Below, piece after piece: positions 28,101-35,915 of a DNA stretch of 64,000 bases; position 1 is the stretch's first letter, and each line of letters starts with the position of its first letter. The position numbers and the translations under genes were made by a program. Location of the stretch: NCBI RefSeq assembly GCF_000737865.1, contig NZ_CP007287.1:598522-662521 (forward strand), read 5' to 3'. Origin of the DNA: Bifidobacterium coryneforme. Lineage in GTDB: Bacteria > Actinomycetota > Actinomycetes > Actinomycetales > Bifidobacteriaceae. The notes below the pieces were generated by a model. It had not been told where the DNA came from and made no database searches. It saw only the letters and a list, made by a program, of their open reading frames with translations.

Positions 28101-28761
28101 TGCCGAGCAGGTCAAACGACTCGAAAAGGCCAAACGGGACCTGGCCGCCCTGGGCAAGGTCAATCCCCTGGCCACCGAGGAATATGATGCCCTACAGACC
28201 CGTAACCGATACCTGAACGAGCAGCGCAATGACGTGGTCAAATCCAGGGACGACCTGATGGGGCTGGTCAAGGACCTGGATAAGACCATGGTCCAGGTCT
28301 TCAAGGAGGCCTTTGACGACACGGCCGAAGCCTTTGAGCGGATGTTCGGCACCCTCTTCCCCGGTGGCACCGGCAGGCTGCGTCTGGAGAACCCGGATGA
28401 CCTCCTGACCACGGGGGTGCTGGTCGAGGCCAGTCCCGCCGGGAAGAAGGTCAGACAGCTGTCCCTCCTCTCGGGTGGGGAGCGCTCGCTGACGGCCCTG
28501 GCTCTCCTCTTTGCCATCTTCACGGCGCGCCCCAGCCCCTTCTATGTCATGGATGAGGTCGAGGCGGCCTTGGATGACGTGAACCTGACCAGGCTGATCA
28601 AGGCCTTCAACCAGCTGCGGGAGCATGCCCAGCTGATTGTCATCACCCATCAGCAGCGGACCATGAGCATCGCCGATTCGCTCTACGGCATCACCATGCG
28701 TGGGGATGGTGTCACGTCCGTCATCTCCCAAAAGCTCGACAGGGAGCAGGACGAAGGGTAG
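25117..28761 (+). CDS. smc: SMC chromosome condensation ATPase
   Basis: SMC is the ATPase of the condensin complex with ScpA and ScpB (53652-55216). The 1214-residue protein has an N-terminal ATPase half with GPNGSGKSNI (residues 31-40) and a QxxG segment. A long coiled coil follows to about 500, then a hinge (about 500-650) and a second coiled coil. The C-terminal half carries LSGGERSLTALALLF and Walker B FYVMDEVEAALDD (near 1140). An acidic Asp/Ser-rich stretch (about 955-990) precedes the conserved NPLATEEY segment. All ATPase residues are intact. smc is separated from scpAB by 25 kb. Confidence 0.97.
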   Translation: MYLKELTLKGFKSFASATTLRFEPGITAVVGPNGSGKSNIVDALAWVMGEQGAKSLRGSSMEDVIFAGTSSRPPLGRAQVTLTIDNSDHALDIDYTEVTISRTIYRNGGSEYAINGSACRLLDIQDLLSDTGLGQQMHVIVGQGRLDEILRADPSGHRAFIEEAAGILKHRKRKERALRKLSNTETNLSRLDDLIGEIHRQLGPLGRQAKVSRRADKIQVSLRDAQARIDAEDALKSKEGLVSVRQEMGSVRQDLTSRQRDLARVKLKIEQAESVSSRSNPEMERINQVWHDLTQLQERFRSMASLADERARSLQGRIIDHPGDDPEILRKRAKELEDQAEAQETQVSNARIALDKAVQSRADQEKQLAALRQTLTELRQNARRRDARLGDLRQMVAKEESALDLAQRRTDDFDQQEVGLVKEQDQARQRLDLLEEESREPAQEDPQGIESAQEAKSKARQELDALEEQQRLLDARIISLKAKADALTDTIESRSASDKLTGQDDLVSLGSVTDFIQVEEGWEEPLAHALRDYAGAIVVDGPDTLLKALDRARDDRLGRAALLVPSDVVQDDAIQKCAGEGEGHRSAASLVGPRKAVSEGESGQADRVLAAIRLLLAGTAAVEDGRAALEALETGDWDQAVTRDGDLFDRVGAVGGSSPATSDLALVARRDRALAESEGLARESEALTPKVEEARKTLDLAIRQVEEARNRQTEARLKAEQSARALEGARTQAAQVKARLQDLRERRDQAQEQIHMHTLKLEDLKSSLAKAEANGDDQVDLDDMDRRSGELEGALDQARSREMEARLTWKEADRKAGSLTRQVELLMDQANQAQQRRERQQKENELRRQEVGTLRSISSQSMLLSDLVTKSMEAATQERERLQERVSAQDQELIGLRKERDGLEPEVAALQEREHTLDLNRERLATEDGQLRQRIHDDLGMEVDELIREYGPDRPVPVLDDEGNPVPLDADGADSDSSPESVTDARLCKTVPYVRAEQVKRLEKAKRDLAALGKVNPLATEEYDALQTRNRYLNEQRNDVVKSRDDLMGLVKDLDKTMVQVFKEAFDDTAEAFERMFGTLFPGGTGRLRLENPDDLLTTGVLVEASPAGKKVRQLSLLSGGERSLTALALLFAIFTARPSPFYVMDEVEAALDDVNLTRLIKAFNQLREHAQLIVITHQQRTMSIADSLYGITMRGDGVTSVISQKLDREQDEG

Positions 28762-28806
28762 GGTTCATCGGTCATCGACACGGAACGCCGTGAACCACTT
28801 CGGACC

Positions 28807-28826
28807 GGGCCCGCCCGTGCGGGCCC
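28807..28826 (+). terminator. GC-rich hairpin after smc
   Basis: GGGCCCGC (28807-28814) and GCGGGCCC (28819-28826) form a perfect 8-bp stem with a CCGT loop, 46 bases after the smc stop. There is no T-run. The remaining 28762-28942 holds no recognisable gene. Confidence 0.5.
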
Positions 28827-28942
28827 AAAGCCGTCAGCGTGCTGGGGCGGAGTGAACCATGTTCCCAAGAGGCTCTTCGACAACTTTGATTGAATCGCTT
28901 CTGCTGCTGCTTATTCCTGCGATTACGCGGATATAGGGTCGA

Positions 28943-29665
28943 TCAGTGGGATGATTCCGCCCGGAGTTCCTTGGCCCGTCGCACGGTGGATAGGGCCAGG
29001 ATGGCCTGAGAGTCCACGATGGGCAGGTCGGGCATGGGGTAAACCTCGTTCAGGGCCGACAGCTCGGTACAGCCCAGCAATACCGTGTCGCAGTGGTAAT
29101 GTTCCAGGAACTCCTGGACCACGGCCAGATACCGGTCCCGGTCGAACCTGCCCTCCTTTACATCCTGGTAGATCAGGGCGTTGACCTTGTCCTGGAGGGC
29201 CTGGTCCGGGTCTACCAGGTCGTAGCCTGCCTTGCTGGCAGGGCTGTGGTAGATGGCCGCATGTCGGGACCCTTCCGTCCCCATGTACCCCATCCGGGGG
29301 TGGGTGGAGGAGGGGAAGTGCTCCACGGCCCAGTCGATGGTCTCCTGGGGCATGTTCAGGATGGGTACCGTGGTGCGGTCCTGGAGGCGGGGCAGGACCA
29401 GGTGGGCCGTATTGCAGGCCATGACCATGAAGGAGGCACCCATCCGGGTGGCCTGGTCCACATCCTCGGCCAGGTAGGGGTAGGGGTCATTCGTGCTCCG
29501 CCCCAGAATGAAGTCCGTCCTGTCCGGGACCGTGGCATGGTTGAAGACCACATAGTCCAGGAACTCCTGATCGCGGGTGGCGTGTGTCTCCTTGTCGAGA
29601 ACGCGCACGAAGCTCTCGGTGGCCATGGTTCCCATGCCGCCCAGAACGGCGAAGAAGTTCCTCAT
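28943..29665 (-). CDS. Aspartate/glutamate racemase family protein
   Basis: This is a 240-residue cofactor-independent amino acid racemase. It opens with VLGGMGTMATESF (GGMG typical of aspartate racemases). Both catalytic cysteines are present, Cys84 in MACNTAH and Cys199 in LLGCTEL. ATG 29665 is preceded by GGGAGG and overlaps the stop of the ATP-grasp gene (ATGA), so the longer upstream reading is rejected. In Enterococcus faecium an aspartate racemase gene lies beside the D-aspartate ligase gene; here the neighbours are an ATP-grasp ligase and murE. D-Asp is the most likely product, for peptidoglycan cross-bridges. D-Glu production cannot be excluded. Confidence 0.85.
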   Translation of the reverse strand: MRNFFAVLGGMGTMATESFVRVLDKETHATRDQEFLDYVVFNHATVPDRTDFILGRSTNDPYPYLAEDVDQATRMGASFMVMACNTAHLVLPRLQDRTTVPILNMPQETIDWAVEHFPSSTHPRMGYMGTEGSRHAAIYHSPASKAGYDLVDPDQALQDKVNALIYQDVKEGRFDRDRYLAVVQEFLEHYHCDTVLLGCTELSALNEVYPMPDLPIVDSQAILALSTVRRAKELRAESSH

Positions 29666-30906
29666 GCCAGGCCTCCCTTGTCCCTGAAGTACTGGGCATA
29701 GCGTTTGCGGTAGATGGAGAACATATGCCGCACCATCAGCCAGCGCAGCGGATTCCTGTCCTGCCTGTACTCCAGGGTGGTTCCCCAGTCGCCGCGCTTG
29801 ATCATGGACAGGGCACTGTCCTTGTCCTTGGACGGCTGGGTGTAGGTCTGGAAAATGTCCTGCGGGATTTCCATCCATAGCCTGTGTCCCCGGCCGAAGA
29901 CGGTGCGGCCGTCGAATGCCGAGTCCTCGACCAGGTCCTCAACGAAGTACCGGGCAAGGTTGAATCCGTTCAGGGTCACCACGTAGCTACTTCGTCCCTG
30001 GCGGAGGTTGATTTCGAAGAGCTTGTATGTATCATCGCGCGGGTCGTACTTCATATCGAAGTTGGCCACCCCGCAGTAGCCGATATCCTCCAGGAACGTC
30101 TTGATCCGGTCGAAGATGCCCTGGTTGTAATCGGGGATGATGGCCGCATAGTTCCCCACGGCCTCAGGGGTCGGGTCCTCCAGCAACGGGTGCCCCAGGA
30201 ACATCATCCGCACCCGATGGTGCTGGTCCACGTAGGCGTTGAGCACCCGCATGTTCTCATCGCCGCCGGGAATGAAGTCCTGGATGACCATCCTGCCGGT
30301 GTACCCCGCCTGGTAGGCACGGCGTATCAGGGTATCCAGCTCCTCCGGGTCCTGGATGATGAAGGCCTTCTTGCGTCCGGGGAAATCGATACCCAGCCAC
30401 TCGTCGCTGTCGGCGGGCTTCATAGCCACCGGGTAGTCGAAGGGGAGGTTCCGATGCTCACCGGCCTCCACGCCGGCCTTGTCCACGCTCTTGGTCAGCG
30501 GATGGGGAAGGTCATATTCCTCGCAAAGGTCGTAGAAGGAGGATTTCAGGCTCAGCCTGCGGTTCAGATCCGCATCGATGGCGTTGAACGCGAAATACCG
30601 GCGGAGGGGTGCGCCAACCTGATCCAGAAGGTTGGCGTAGGTATCCCCGCAGGGTAGGAGGATGAGGGTGGTTCCGGGGTGCTTTTGCAGGTATTCCCTG
30701 GCCCAGTCCGTCAAAGCCTGGACGAAGACCTGGGGCTTGGTGAAGTCCTTGACGAGATGGACGTCGATGATTCGGCTGTACTTGGTCGGCGACAGCTGGA
30801 AGTGGGCGAAGGCGGTCGAAACCAGTCCGTAGGCCTCATGGAAGGCCCTGGCCATGCCGTAGGCGTTGATATCGCTACCTAAAATGACCGGCTGAAATCG
30901 TTTCAT
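29662..30906 (-). CDS. ATP-grasp ligase, candidate D-aspartate cross-bridge ligase
   Basis: This is a 414-residue ATP-grasp protein, the length of the D-aspartate ligase Aslfm of E. faecium. The N-terminal preATP-grasp part starts PVILGSDINAYGMARAFHEA. The ATP-binding part includes FDYPVAMKPADSDEW and MVIQDFIPGGDENMRV, and the metal-binding end KLFEINLRQGRSSYV carries the Glu and Asn ligands. Family members form amide bonds between a carboxylate and an amine. Encoded between murE and an aspartate/glutamate racemase, it probably adds D-Asp (or D-Glu) to the side chain of Lys/Orn in the stem peptide. The substrate is inferred from context, not from a diagnostic residue. It lies 75 bases after murE. 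Confidence 0.8.
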   Translation of the reverse strand: MKRFQPVILGSDINAYGMARAFHEAYGLVSTAFAHFQLSPTKYSRIIDVHLVKDFTKPQVFVQALTDWAREYLQKHPGTTLILLPCGDTYANLLDQVGAPLRRYFAFNAIDADLNRRLSLKSSFYDLCEEYDLPHPLTKSVDKAGVEAGEHRNLPFDYPVAMKPADSDEWLGIDFPGRKKAFIIQDPEELDTLIRRAYQAGYTGRMVIQDFIPGGDENMRVLNAYVDQHHRVRMMFLGHPLLEDPTPEAVGNYAAIIPDYNQGIFDRIKTFLEDIGYCGVANFDMKYDPRDDTYKLFEINLRQGRSSYVVTLNGFNLARYFVEDLVEDSAFDGRTVFGRGHRLWMEIPQDIFQTYTQPSKDKDSALSMIKRGDWGTTLEYRQDRNPLRWLMVRHMFSIYRKRYAQYFRDKGGLA

Positions 30907-30981
30907 CTGTGTGGACCACCTGCTGTGTTGACCTCGGTTGGAATACTCGTACGGATTTCTATCATATAGCCCGCCCTCCGC

Positions 30982-32586
30982 TCATCCCCGGGGTGTGCCT
31001 GTGGCACCCAGGTCATGGCTGCGGGTTCCCAGGAGGCGTGCCACGATCCGGTCATCGCCCTCGTAGGGGACCTGCTGGTGACCAACCTTGATCCAGCGCT
31101 CCTCACCCTTGCCGATGACCAGGATGACCTGGAGCCCGGTGCCGTCGCCCGCCCCCTCCTGGATGGCCGTGGTGATGGCCTGGGTCCTGTCGAGGATGAT
31201 CGAGACGTCCAGATCGGGATTGGTCACATAGCCCAACATTTGTCGGCATATGCGGTCGGCTCCTTCCGTGCCTTCATCGTCGCCGGTGATGATGAGCCGA
31301 TCCACCCTGTTCTGGGCGGCCTGGACGATTCCCTGGCGGCGGTCGATGGCCTTGTCGCCCGCTGAGCCGGAGACCAGGGTGACAGCCGGGTTGCGGTTGC
31401 CGAACTGCTCATCCACGAAGTCCAGGAGGGCCTTGACCGAAGCCTGGTTATGGGCGTAATCCACATAAGCCACCCGATTGCCGGAGGCAAAGTGTTCCAT
31501 CCTTCCGGCGATTCTGACTTCCTCCATGGCCTTCAGGGCCTCCTGGTCGGGTTCCAGGCCGAGAGTCTGAACCATGGCCAAGGCGGCACACGCATTCAGG
31601 GCATTGAAGTCCCCGTCCATGGACGGATTGATCGCAGTCATGGGGCCCGAGGCCGGTCCAATCAAATAGGAGTCCGCCGGGCCATCCTCGTGACGTTCCC
31701 CGAACCGGACCAGGAAATCTGCATCCTGTCGCGGCCGGGATCCCGCCTCGGTTCTGTCCATGCCGAAGGTGGTCAACGGTGTGCCTGCGGCTGCCGCATC
31801 CTGCCTGATCAGGTCGGCATGGGCGCAGTCGGCCCCCAGGACCAGTTTCCTGGAGTTGTAGGTGAGCTGACGCTTGCAGAACAGGTAGTCTTCGAAGGTG
31901 GGATGCTCAATGGGGCTGATGTGGTCAGGGGAGACGTTGAGGAATGCGCCCAGGTCGAAGGTCAACCCATAGACCCTGTCCACCTTGTAGGCCTGGGAGG
32001 AGACCTCCATGACCATGTAGCGCATGCCGGCATCCACGGCCTGCCGCATCATCCGGAAGAGGTCCAGGGACTCCGGGGTCGTCAGTTCGGACTCCCGGTA
32101 GTGCTGCCCGTCCAGGCAGTTGTCGACGGACGAAAGGAGGGCCGCCCGTCCATCCGAAAGCTGGTTGAGCATACTCTGGAGGAAGTAGGCGGTGGTCGTC
32201 TTCCCCTTGGTTCCGGTGATGCCGACCAGGGTGAGGTCATCCTGCGGGTATCCGTAGTGGGCCGCAGCTAGGAGGCTCATGGCCTTGCGCACGTCGGAAA
32301 CGATGATGCCCGGGGCCTGGCACCGTTCGGACAGGTCCGTCTCTGCCACATAGGCAGCCATCCCGGCCTGGTCGCATCCGTCCAGGTATTCGGGCTTGAA
32401 ATTCCCCTTGCAGAAGAGGAGGCTGCCCTGTTCCACCTGGCGGGTGTCGTAGGTCAGCGTCTTGAACTCGGCAGGCTCGCCGTCCTGGTTCGGAGCATCC
32501 AGGGACCAGTCCCCGCCCTGAATCACCTCGCGGAGCAGGTGGTGCCTGCCCAGCAGATCCAGTGCGGAAGTCATCGTCAGAGCCAT
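30982..32586 (-). CDS. murE: MurE UDP-MurNAc-tripeptide synthetase (Lys/Orn-type)
   Basis: MurE adds the third stem-peptide residue. The 534-residue protein is complete: the UDP domain with TYDTRQVEQGSLLFCKGNF, the ATP loop GITGTKGKTTT (about 123-133), the carbamyl-Lys/Ser region VMEVSSQAYKVDRV, SPDH, and the C-terminal domain after AGRMEHF. The DNPR motif that binds diaminopimelate is replaced by GDDEGTEG, pointing to Lys or Orn as substrate. ATG 32586 follows AAGGGAGAG. It lies outside the dcw cluster, ahead of an ATP-grasp ligase and racemase on the same strand. The dcw murE position is occupied by the remnant at 2469-3347. Confidence 0.94.
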   Translation of the reverse strand: MALTMTSALDLLGRHHLLREVIQGGDWSLDAPNQDGEPAEFKTLTYDTRQVEQGSLLFCKGNFKPEYLDGCDQAGMAAYVAETDLSERCQAPGIIVSDVRKAMSLLAAAHYGYPQDDLTLVGITGTKGKTTTAYFLQSMLNQLSDGRAALLSSVDNCLDGQHYRESELTTPESLDLFRMMRQAVDAGMRYMVMEVSSQAYKVDRVYGLTFDLGAFLNVSPDHISPIEHPTFEDYLFCKRQLTYNSRKLVLGADCAHADLIRQDAAAAGTPLTTFGMDRTEAGSRPRQDADFLVRFGERHEDGPADSYLIGPASGPMTAINPSMDGDFNALNACAALAMVQTLGLEPDQEALKAMEEVRIAGRMEHFASGNRVAYVDYAHNQASVKALLDFVDEQFGNRNPAVTLVSGSAGDKAIDRRQGIVQAAQNRVDRLIITGDDEGTEGADRICRQMLGYVTNPDLDVSIILDRTQAITTAIQEGAGDGTGLQVILVIGKGEERWIKVGHQQVPYEGDDRIVARLLGTRSHDLGATGTPRG

Positions 32587-32724
32587 GCCGTCTCTCCCTT
32601 CACCCATTGGGAATCTGGTCGATTGTGCCGGTAGGCGGGAATGCCTCGGGCGCGACCAGAAGCCAAGTCTATATCGGCAAGGGGCGGAAATCTCCTGGCG
32701 GGGCATCGCCTTGACCGAATGGAC

Positions 32725-32741
32725 AAAAGCCCCGGGCGGGG
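32725..32741 (-). terminator. Short terminator-like hairpin after the exonuclease gene
   Basis: On the minus strand CCCC-GCCC-GGGG is followed by CTTTTG, 12 bases after the exonuclease stop. The stem is only 4 bp, so read-through into murE is likely. Confidence 0.4.
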
Positions 32742-32752
32742 GAGGGGAGGTT

Positions 32753-33508
32753 TCAGAACCAGGTATCGATTGCCGGGCGGCTTCCCTTTGAGGCGAGCCA
32801 TTCGTTGAACTGCTCCAGCCAGGTTCTGTGCGCATCACGCTGCCAGTCCATGAGCTCGCCCAGGGTGATGCTGCCTACCTGCGGGTAGAGCGTCGTCATA
32901 GGCTCGATCAGATCCACCGAGGCCACCGTGTCGGTGGTTGCGTCGTGGAAATCCCCATGAGGAACGACCCCATAGTATTCGGTCGTATAGGTCAGGGTCC
33001 GCCGCCCGGAGCGGTGCGAAATGGCCCTGTCGATGACCAGCGGATCGACCACCAGGAGCTCCCTCTCGGGCATTGGTTCCATCCTGCCTGAGCACCATTG
33101 GCGAATGTCGCCGTTGAGCATACGTACATCGAAGGGGGCATTGTAGGCCAGGAGCGGTATGTGCTTGCTCTGGGCCGTCATGATCAACCCGGCGATCTGT
33201 TCTATCGACTCGGCGGGTTCACTTCCGTTCTCGGCCAGGTATTCGTCGGTGAAGCCATTGACCCGGCTGGCTCCCTCGCTGATATGCCGGCCTGGGTTGA
33301 TGATCCACTCGGCCACGGCATCACCCTCATACCCTGTTCGGGGGTTACGCAGTACCAGGCTGGCCGATACGATGTTGTCCCGATTGGGGCTGGTGCCCGT
33401 GGTCTCCGTGTCGAAACCCAGGAGCCAGGACTGGTCAAGCCTGGTCGTCATATCCTGTTCAGGCGCGGAGTCAAGCGCTTCGTGCAAGGCTGTAAGAACG
33501 GTGCTCAT
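32753..33508 (-). CDS. DEDDh 3'-5' exonuclease (DNA polymerase III epsilon-like)
   Basis: This is a 251-residue exonuclease with the three DEDDh motifs: Exo I FDTETTG, Exo II NAPFDVRML, and Exo III HDATTDT with the catalytic His. There is no BRCT or helicase domain. It could proofread for DNA polymerase or be a general RNase T/oligoribonuclease-like enzyme. ATG 33508 is preferred because GAAGGGAAGG lies upstream and the protein begins MSTVLTALHEAL. It heads the minus-strand run leading to murE but is probably unrelated to wall synthesis. It is divergent from the sigma factor gene. Confidence 0.88.
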   Translation of the reverse strand: MSTVLTALHEALDSAPEQDMTTRLDQSWLLGFDTETTGTSPNRDNIVSASLVLRNPRTGYEGDAVAEWIINPGRHISEGASRVNGFTDEYLAENGSEPAESIEQIAGLIMTAQSKHIPLLAYNAPFDVRMLNGDIRQWCSGRMEPMPERELLVVDPLVIDRAISHRSGRRTLTYTTEYYGVVPHGDFHDATTDTVASVDLIEPMTTLYPQVGSITLGELMDWQRDAHRTWLEQFNEWLASKGSRPAIDTWF

Positions 33509-33627
33509 GGTTGCAAACCTTCCCTTCAGGGAACATGGTAGCCGAGGGTCTTCTCGGTTGGGTAGTTTCTGCAAGGGGTACCCATGTCGTAACCCCGTAC
33601 CGGTCGGCCGAATGGCAGAATGGAGGC

Positions 33628-34317
33628 GTGGCAGATCAACAAGAGCTCGAAGACAGGAAGCGTCGGTTCGAAGAGCTCGCCATGCCGGCTGTGGATGTGC
33701 TCTACCGTCAGGCCATGAGACTGACCAACAACCCCGATGATGCCCAGGACCTGGTGCAGGATACCTTCGAGCGGGGGTTCAAGGCCTTCGACAGGTTCGA
33801 GCCGGGCAGCAACTTCGAGGCATGGATGACCACGATCGAACGCAACGCCTACTTCAACCAGTATCACAAGGCCAAGCGCCGTCCCAAGCGGGCCAATGAC
33901 TCGACCGGTGAATACAACGACTGGGATATCTACTCCGCATCGGAGCATGGTTCCGAGGGGCTCAAATCGGCGGAGCAGGAATATCTGGAGACCTTCGCCC
34001 CCCAGGAGATCATGGCCGCCCTCGACCGGCTCAGCCCGGAGCGCAGGCGGGTCTTCATCGATGCCGCCATCGACGGGAAGAGCTATCAGCAGGTGGCGGA
34101 TGAAGAGGGCATCAAGATAGGCACGGTCATGAGCCGGCTGAACCGGGCCAGGTCCCAGCTCCGTCAGGAGTTGGAACGCTATGCCAAGGAGCGTGGATAC
34201 GGATCTGGCGGGTCCAGGTCCGGTAAGGCCAGTCCGGGCAAGCCCTCAGCAGAACCTGGCGGCGAAGGTGCCGCCCGTCCTAGTATGAAGTCAGGGACAG
34301 CGACCAGGGGCCGCTGA
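33628..34317 (+). CDS. sigH: ECF-type RNA polymerase sigma factor (SigH-like)
   Basis: This is a 229-residue group 4 sigma factor. Region 2 (about residues 15-85) contains RQAMRLTNNPDDAQDLVQDT. Region 4 (about 125-180) has RLSPERRRVFIDAAIDGKSY and VADEEGIKIGTVMSRL. The C-terminus is a Gly/Ser/Lys tail of about 40 residues. Homologues in actinobacteria (SigH/SigR) control disulfide stress and are held by the zinc anti-sigma factor RsrA. GTG 33628 lies one base after GGAGG, too close for normal initiation, and 6 bases after CAGAAT, so it may be leaderless. A candidate anti-sigma gene follows. An ECF factor is common to this phylum; its regulon cannot be read here. Confidence 0.9.
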   Translation: MADQQELEDRKRRFEELAMPAVDVLYRQAMRLTNNPDDAQDLVQDTFERGFKAFDRFEPGSNFEAWMTTIERNAYFNQYHKAKRRPKRANDSTGEYNDWDIYSASEHGSEGLKSAEQEYLETFAPQEIMAALDRLSPERRRVFIDAAIDGKSYQQVADEEGIKIGTVMSRLNRARSQLRQELERYAKERGYGSGGSRSGKASPGKPSAEPGGEGAARPSMKSGTATRGR

Positions 34318-34366
34318 ACAGGGAGCATGGAGTTCCCCGATACTGTTCAGGAAGCAGGGAATCGCG

Positions 34367-34657
34367 ATGGATAGACGCATTGAAGTGAGTCAGTACGTCT
34401 CTGACGACAGTCGTGGGACCGTCAGCATCACCAGCGCCAGCCTGCATATTCACGATGAGACCCCTATGGCACCCGTGGATGATTGCTTCGACCCGGAGAC
34501 CTGTTGCGATGAGCGGGAACGTCTCCTGATCGAGGAGTTGCGGGAGTATCTGCGTCCCCAGTCTGCGCCGGCCTGCCTGATTGACCGTCTGCGCCGTATG
34601 TTCGATCAACTGGAGGATGCTTCGGTGAAGGAAGGCGACACCGCCCGTCGGAATTAG
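34367..34657 (+). CDS. Small Cys-containing protein, candidate anti-sigma factor
   Basis: This 96-residue protein begins 49 bases after the sigma factor gene and has CAGGGAA upstream. Sequence similarity alone does not identify it. The C-terminal half (ELREYLRPQSAPACLIDRLR) resembles the C-terminal segment of RsrA-type zinc anti-sigma factors, which lie directly downstream of sigH in actinobacteria. The canonical HxxxCxxC zinc motif is absent. Instead there is His28 followed by a C-x5-CC cluster (DDCFDPETCCDE) and a later single Cys. The protein may bind zinc with another arrangement, or be a non-zinc, possibly redox-blind, anti-sigma factor. No membrane helix is seen. Confidence 0.6.
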   Translation: MDRRIEVSQYVSDDSRGTVSITSASLHIHDETPMAPVDDCFDPETCCDERERLLIEELREYLRPQSAPACLIDRLRRMFDQLEDASVKEGDTARRN

Positions 34658-34739
34658 CCGATCCAGAGGTTCTCTTGGTGGTAGTGGGTCTTCGATGACC
34701 ACACAGGTCCGGTTGCTTCCATGCAGGGAGGGTCCGCAT

Positions 34740-34772
34740 AAAAAAGAACCCCGGTACCAATAGGTACCGGGG
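34740..34772 (-). terminator. Terminator of the bL37 gene
   Basis: Perfect 10-bp arms (34749-34758 with 34763-34772, TATT loop on the minus strand) are followed on the minus strand by TTCTTTTTT. This is a strong intrinsic terminator 7 bases past the bL37 stop. Confidence 0.9.
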
Positions 34773-34779
34773 CCAACGA

Positions 34780-34854
34780 TCAGGTGTTCGGCCTCTTGCC
34801 GTGGTTGGCGGCCTTCTTGCGGCGATCCCTGCGCTTACGTCCGCGCATGCCCAT
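34780..34854 (-). CDS. Ribosomal protein bL37 (24 residues)
   Basis: This is a very short, highly basic protein starting MGMRGRKRRDRRKKAANHG and ending KRPNT. It closely matches the pattern I know for actinobacterial bL37 (RGRKKRxRxxxAANHGKRPN), a small 50S subunit protein found in mycobacterial ribosomes. AAAGGAG lies about 7 bases before ATG 34854, and a strong terminator follows, so it has its own unit. A 24-codon gene with both signals is very unlikely to be chance. It is too short for usual gene-finding length cut-offs and often goes unannotated. Confidence 0.88.
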   Translation of the reverse strand: MGMRGRKRRDRRKKAANHGKRPNT

Positions 34855-34949
34855 AATGGACTCCTTTGCTACTGATGGTCTTATAAGCCTTGTCGATTAT
34901 CGCACACCGACTTGACCATTCTCAGATTGTACCCGTCCCGGCCGCCGGT

Positions 34950-35915
34950 TCAGACCCGTTCCGCCCTGTACCCGATCTGGGTGGTATATACCGATGCCGG
35001 TTGGAGAACCACCAGATTCTCGCCGGTGCGGAAGGCGTTTGCATAGGCCGTCATGGGTTCCACGGCAACGCCGGCCGGCCGGAAGGAGGCATCGAAACCG
35101 GTGCCGGTGCAGACCTGCCAGGACGTAATGGTCTCGTCGCCCCAGAGCTGAATCCGGATCCCGTCGGGGCGGGTGAAGACGGCCGTGCAGGTTCCGTCAC
35201 CGGCCCGGTCGACATCGGTCCAGGCGTCATCGAAGGCCTGTCCCTCCAGGCTTGGGCCTTCCCTGAGATCCGTACGTCCCTCAACGGGCTCCTTGCCCTG
35301 GGGGAGGAGCCGGTCTGGGCTGGCGATGATATGGGTCCTGCACGGCAGGGAGAGGGAGCACCTGCCGTTGTCCTCCTGAATGGCATCGCCCTTCCCGTTG
35401 GCCCCGTTGGCCAGCCAGGGATGGATTCCGAAGGCCCAGGGTGCAGCCTCATCGCCCATGTTGGTGGCCGTGGTGGTCATGGTCAGTCCACGGTCATCCA
35501 GGGTGTACGTGACGCCGACCAGGACGTCGAAGGGGTAGGAGGCCAGGTCGGGTACACGCCAGACCAGGGTCACCGAGGACTCGCTGAGGCGCTCAAGCTT
35601 CCAGTAATAGCGGTATCCGAAACCGTGGATGGCGGTCCGCCTGCCGTGCTCGTCGATGGGCATGGAATAGGTCTTGCCCTGGAAGGTGTACTCCCCGTCC
35701 TCGATTCGGTTGGGATAGGGGACCAGCACGCATCCGTTGGAGCAGGGGACAAGTCCGTCGGGCTCGAAGGACGCAATCAGATCCTGGTCCTGGTACCTCA
35801 GTACACGCAGGGTGGCTCCAAGCTCGGTCACTACTGCCGAGTAATCCCCATGGTGAATGCAGTATTGCTGACCTGTACGCGGCATTGCCTGGCCTGCCAT
35901 CTCACTGTTATGCAT
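34950..35915 (-). CDS. galM: Aldose 1-epimerase (galactose mutarotase)
   Basis: This is a 321-residue mutarotase interconverting alpha and beta anomers of hexoses. Family landmarks are the PYPNRIEDGEYTFQGKTY segment, the AIHGFGY histidine, FGIHPWL, and a Glu near the C-terminus in GVAVEPMTAYANAF. ATG 35915 is preferred because GGAAG lies upstream; a longer reading to 36029 has no ribosome site. No other galactose gene is adjacent. There is a 95-base gap to bL37. The 250 bases to ispH hold no gene I can support. Confidence 0.88.
   Translation of the reverse strand: MHNSEMAGQAMPRTGQQYCIHHGDYSAVVTELGATLRVLRYQDQDLIASFEPDGLVPCSNGCVLVPYPNRIEDGEYTFQGKTYSMPIDEHGRRTAIHGFGYRYYWKLERLSESSVTLVWRVPDLASYPFDVLVGVTYTLDDRGLTMTTTATNMGDEAAPWAFGIHPWLANGANGKGDAIQEDNGRCSLSLPCRTHIIASPDRLLPQGKEPVEGRTDLREGPSLEGQAFDDAWTDVDRAGDGTCTAVFTRPDGIRIQLWGDETITSWQVCTGTGFDASFRPAGVAVEPMTAYANAFRTGENLVVLQPASVYTTQIGYRAERV

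Noticed and set aside
33520..33560. GGGAAC as an SigH-type autoregulatory -35 before the sigma factor gene
   Set aside because: The nearest GTT is 22 bases away, outside the 16-18 base spacing of such promoters.
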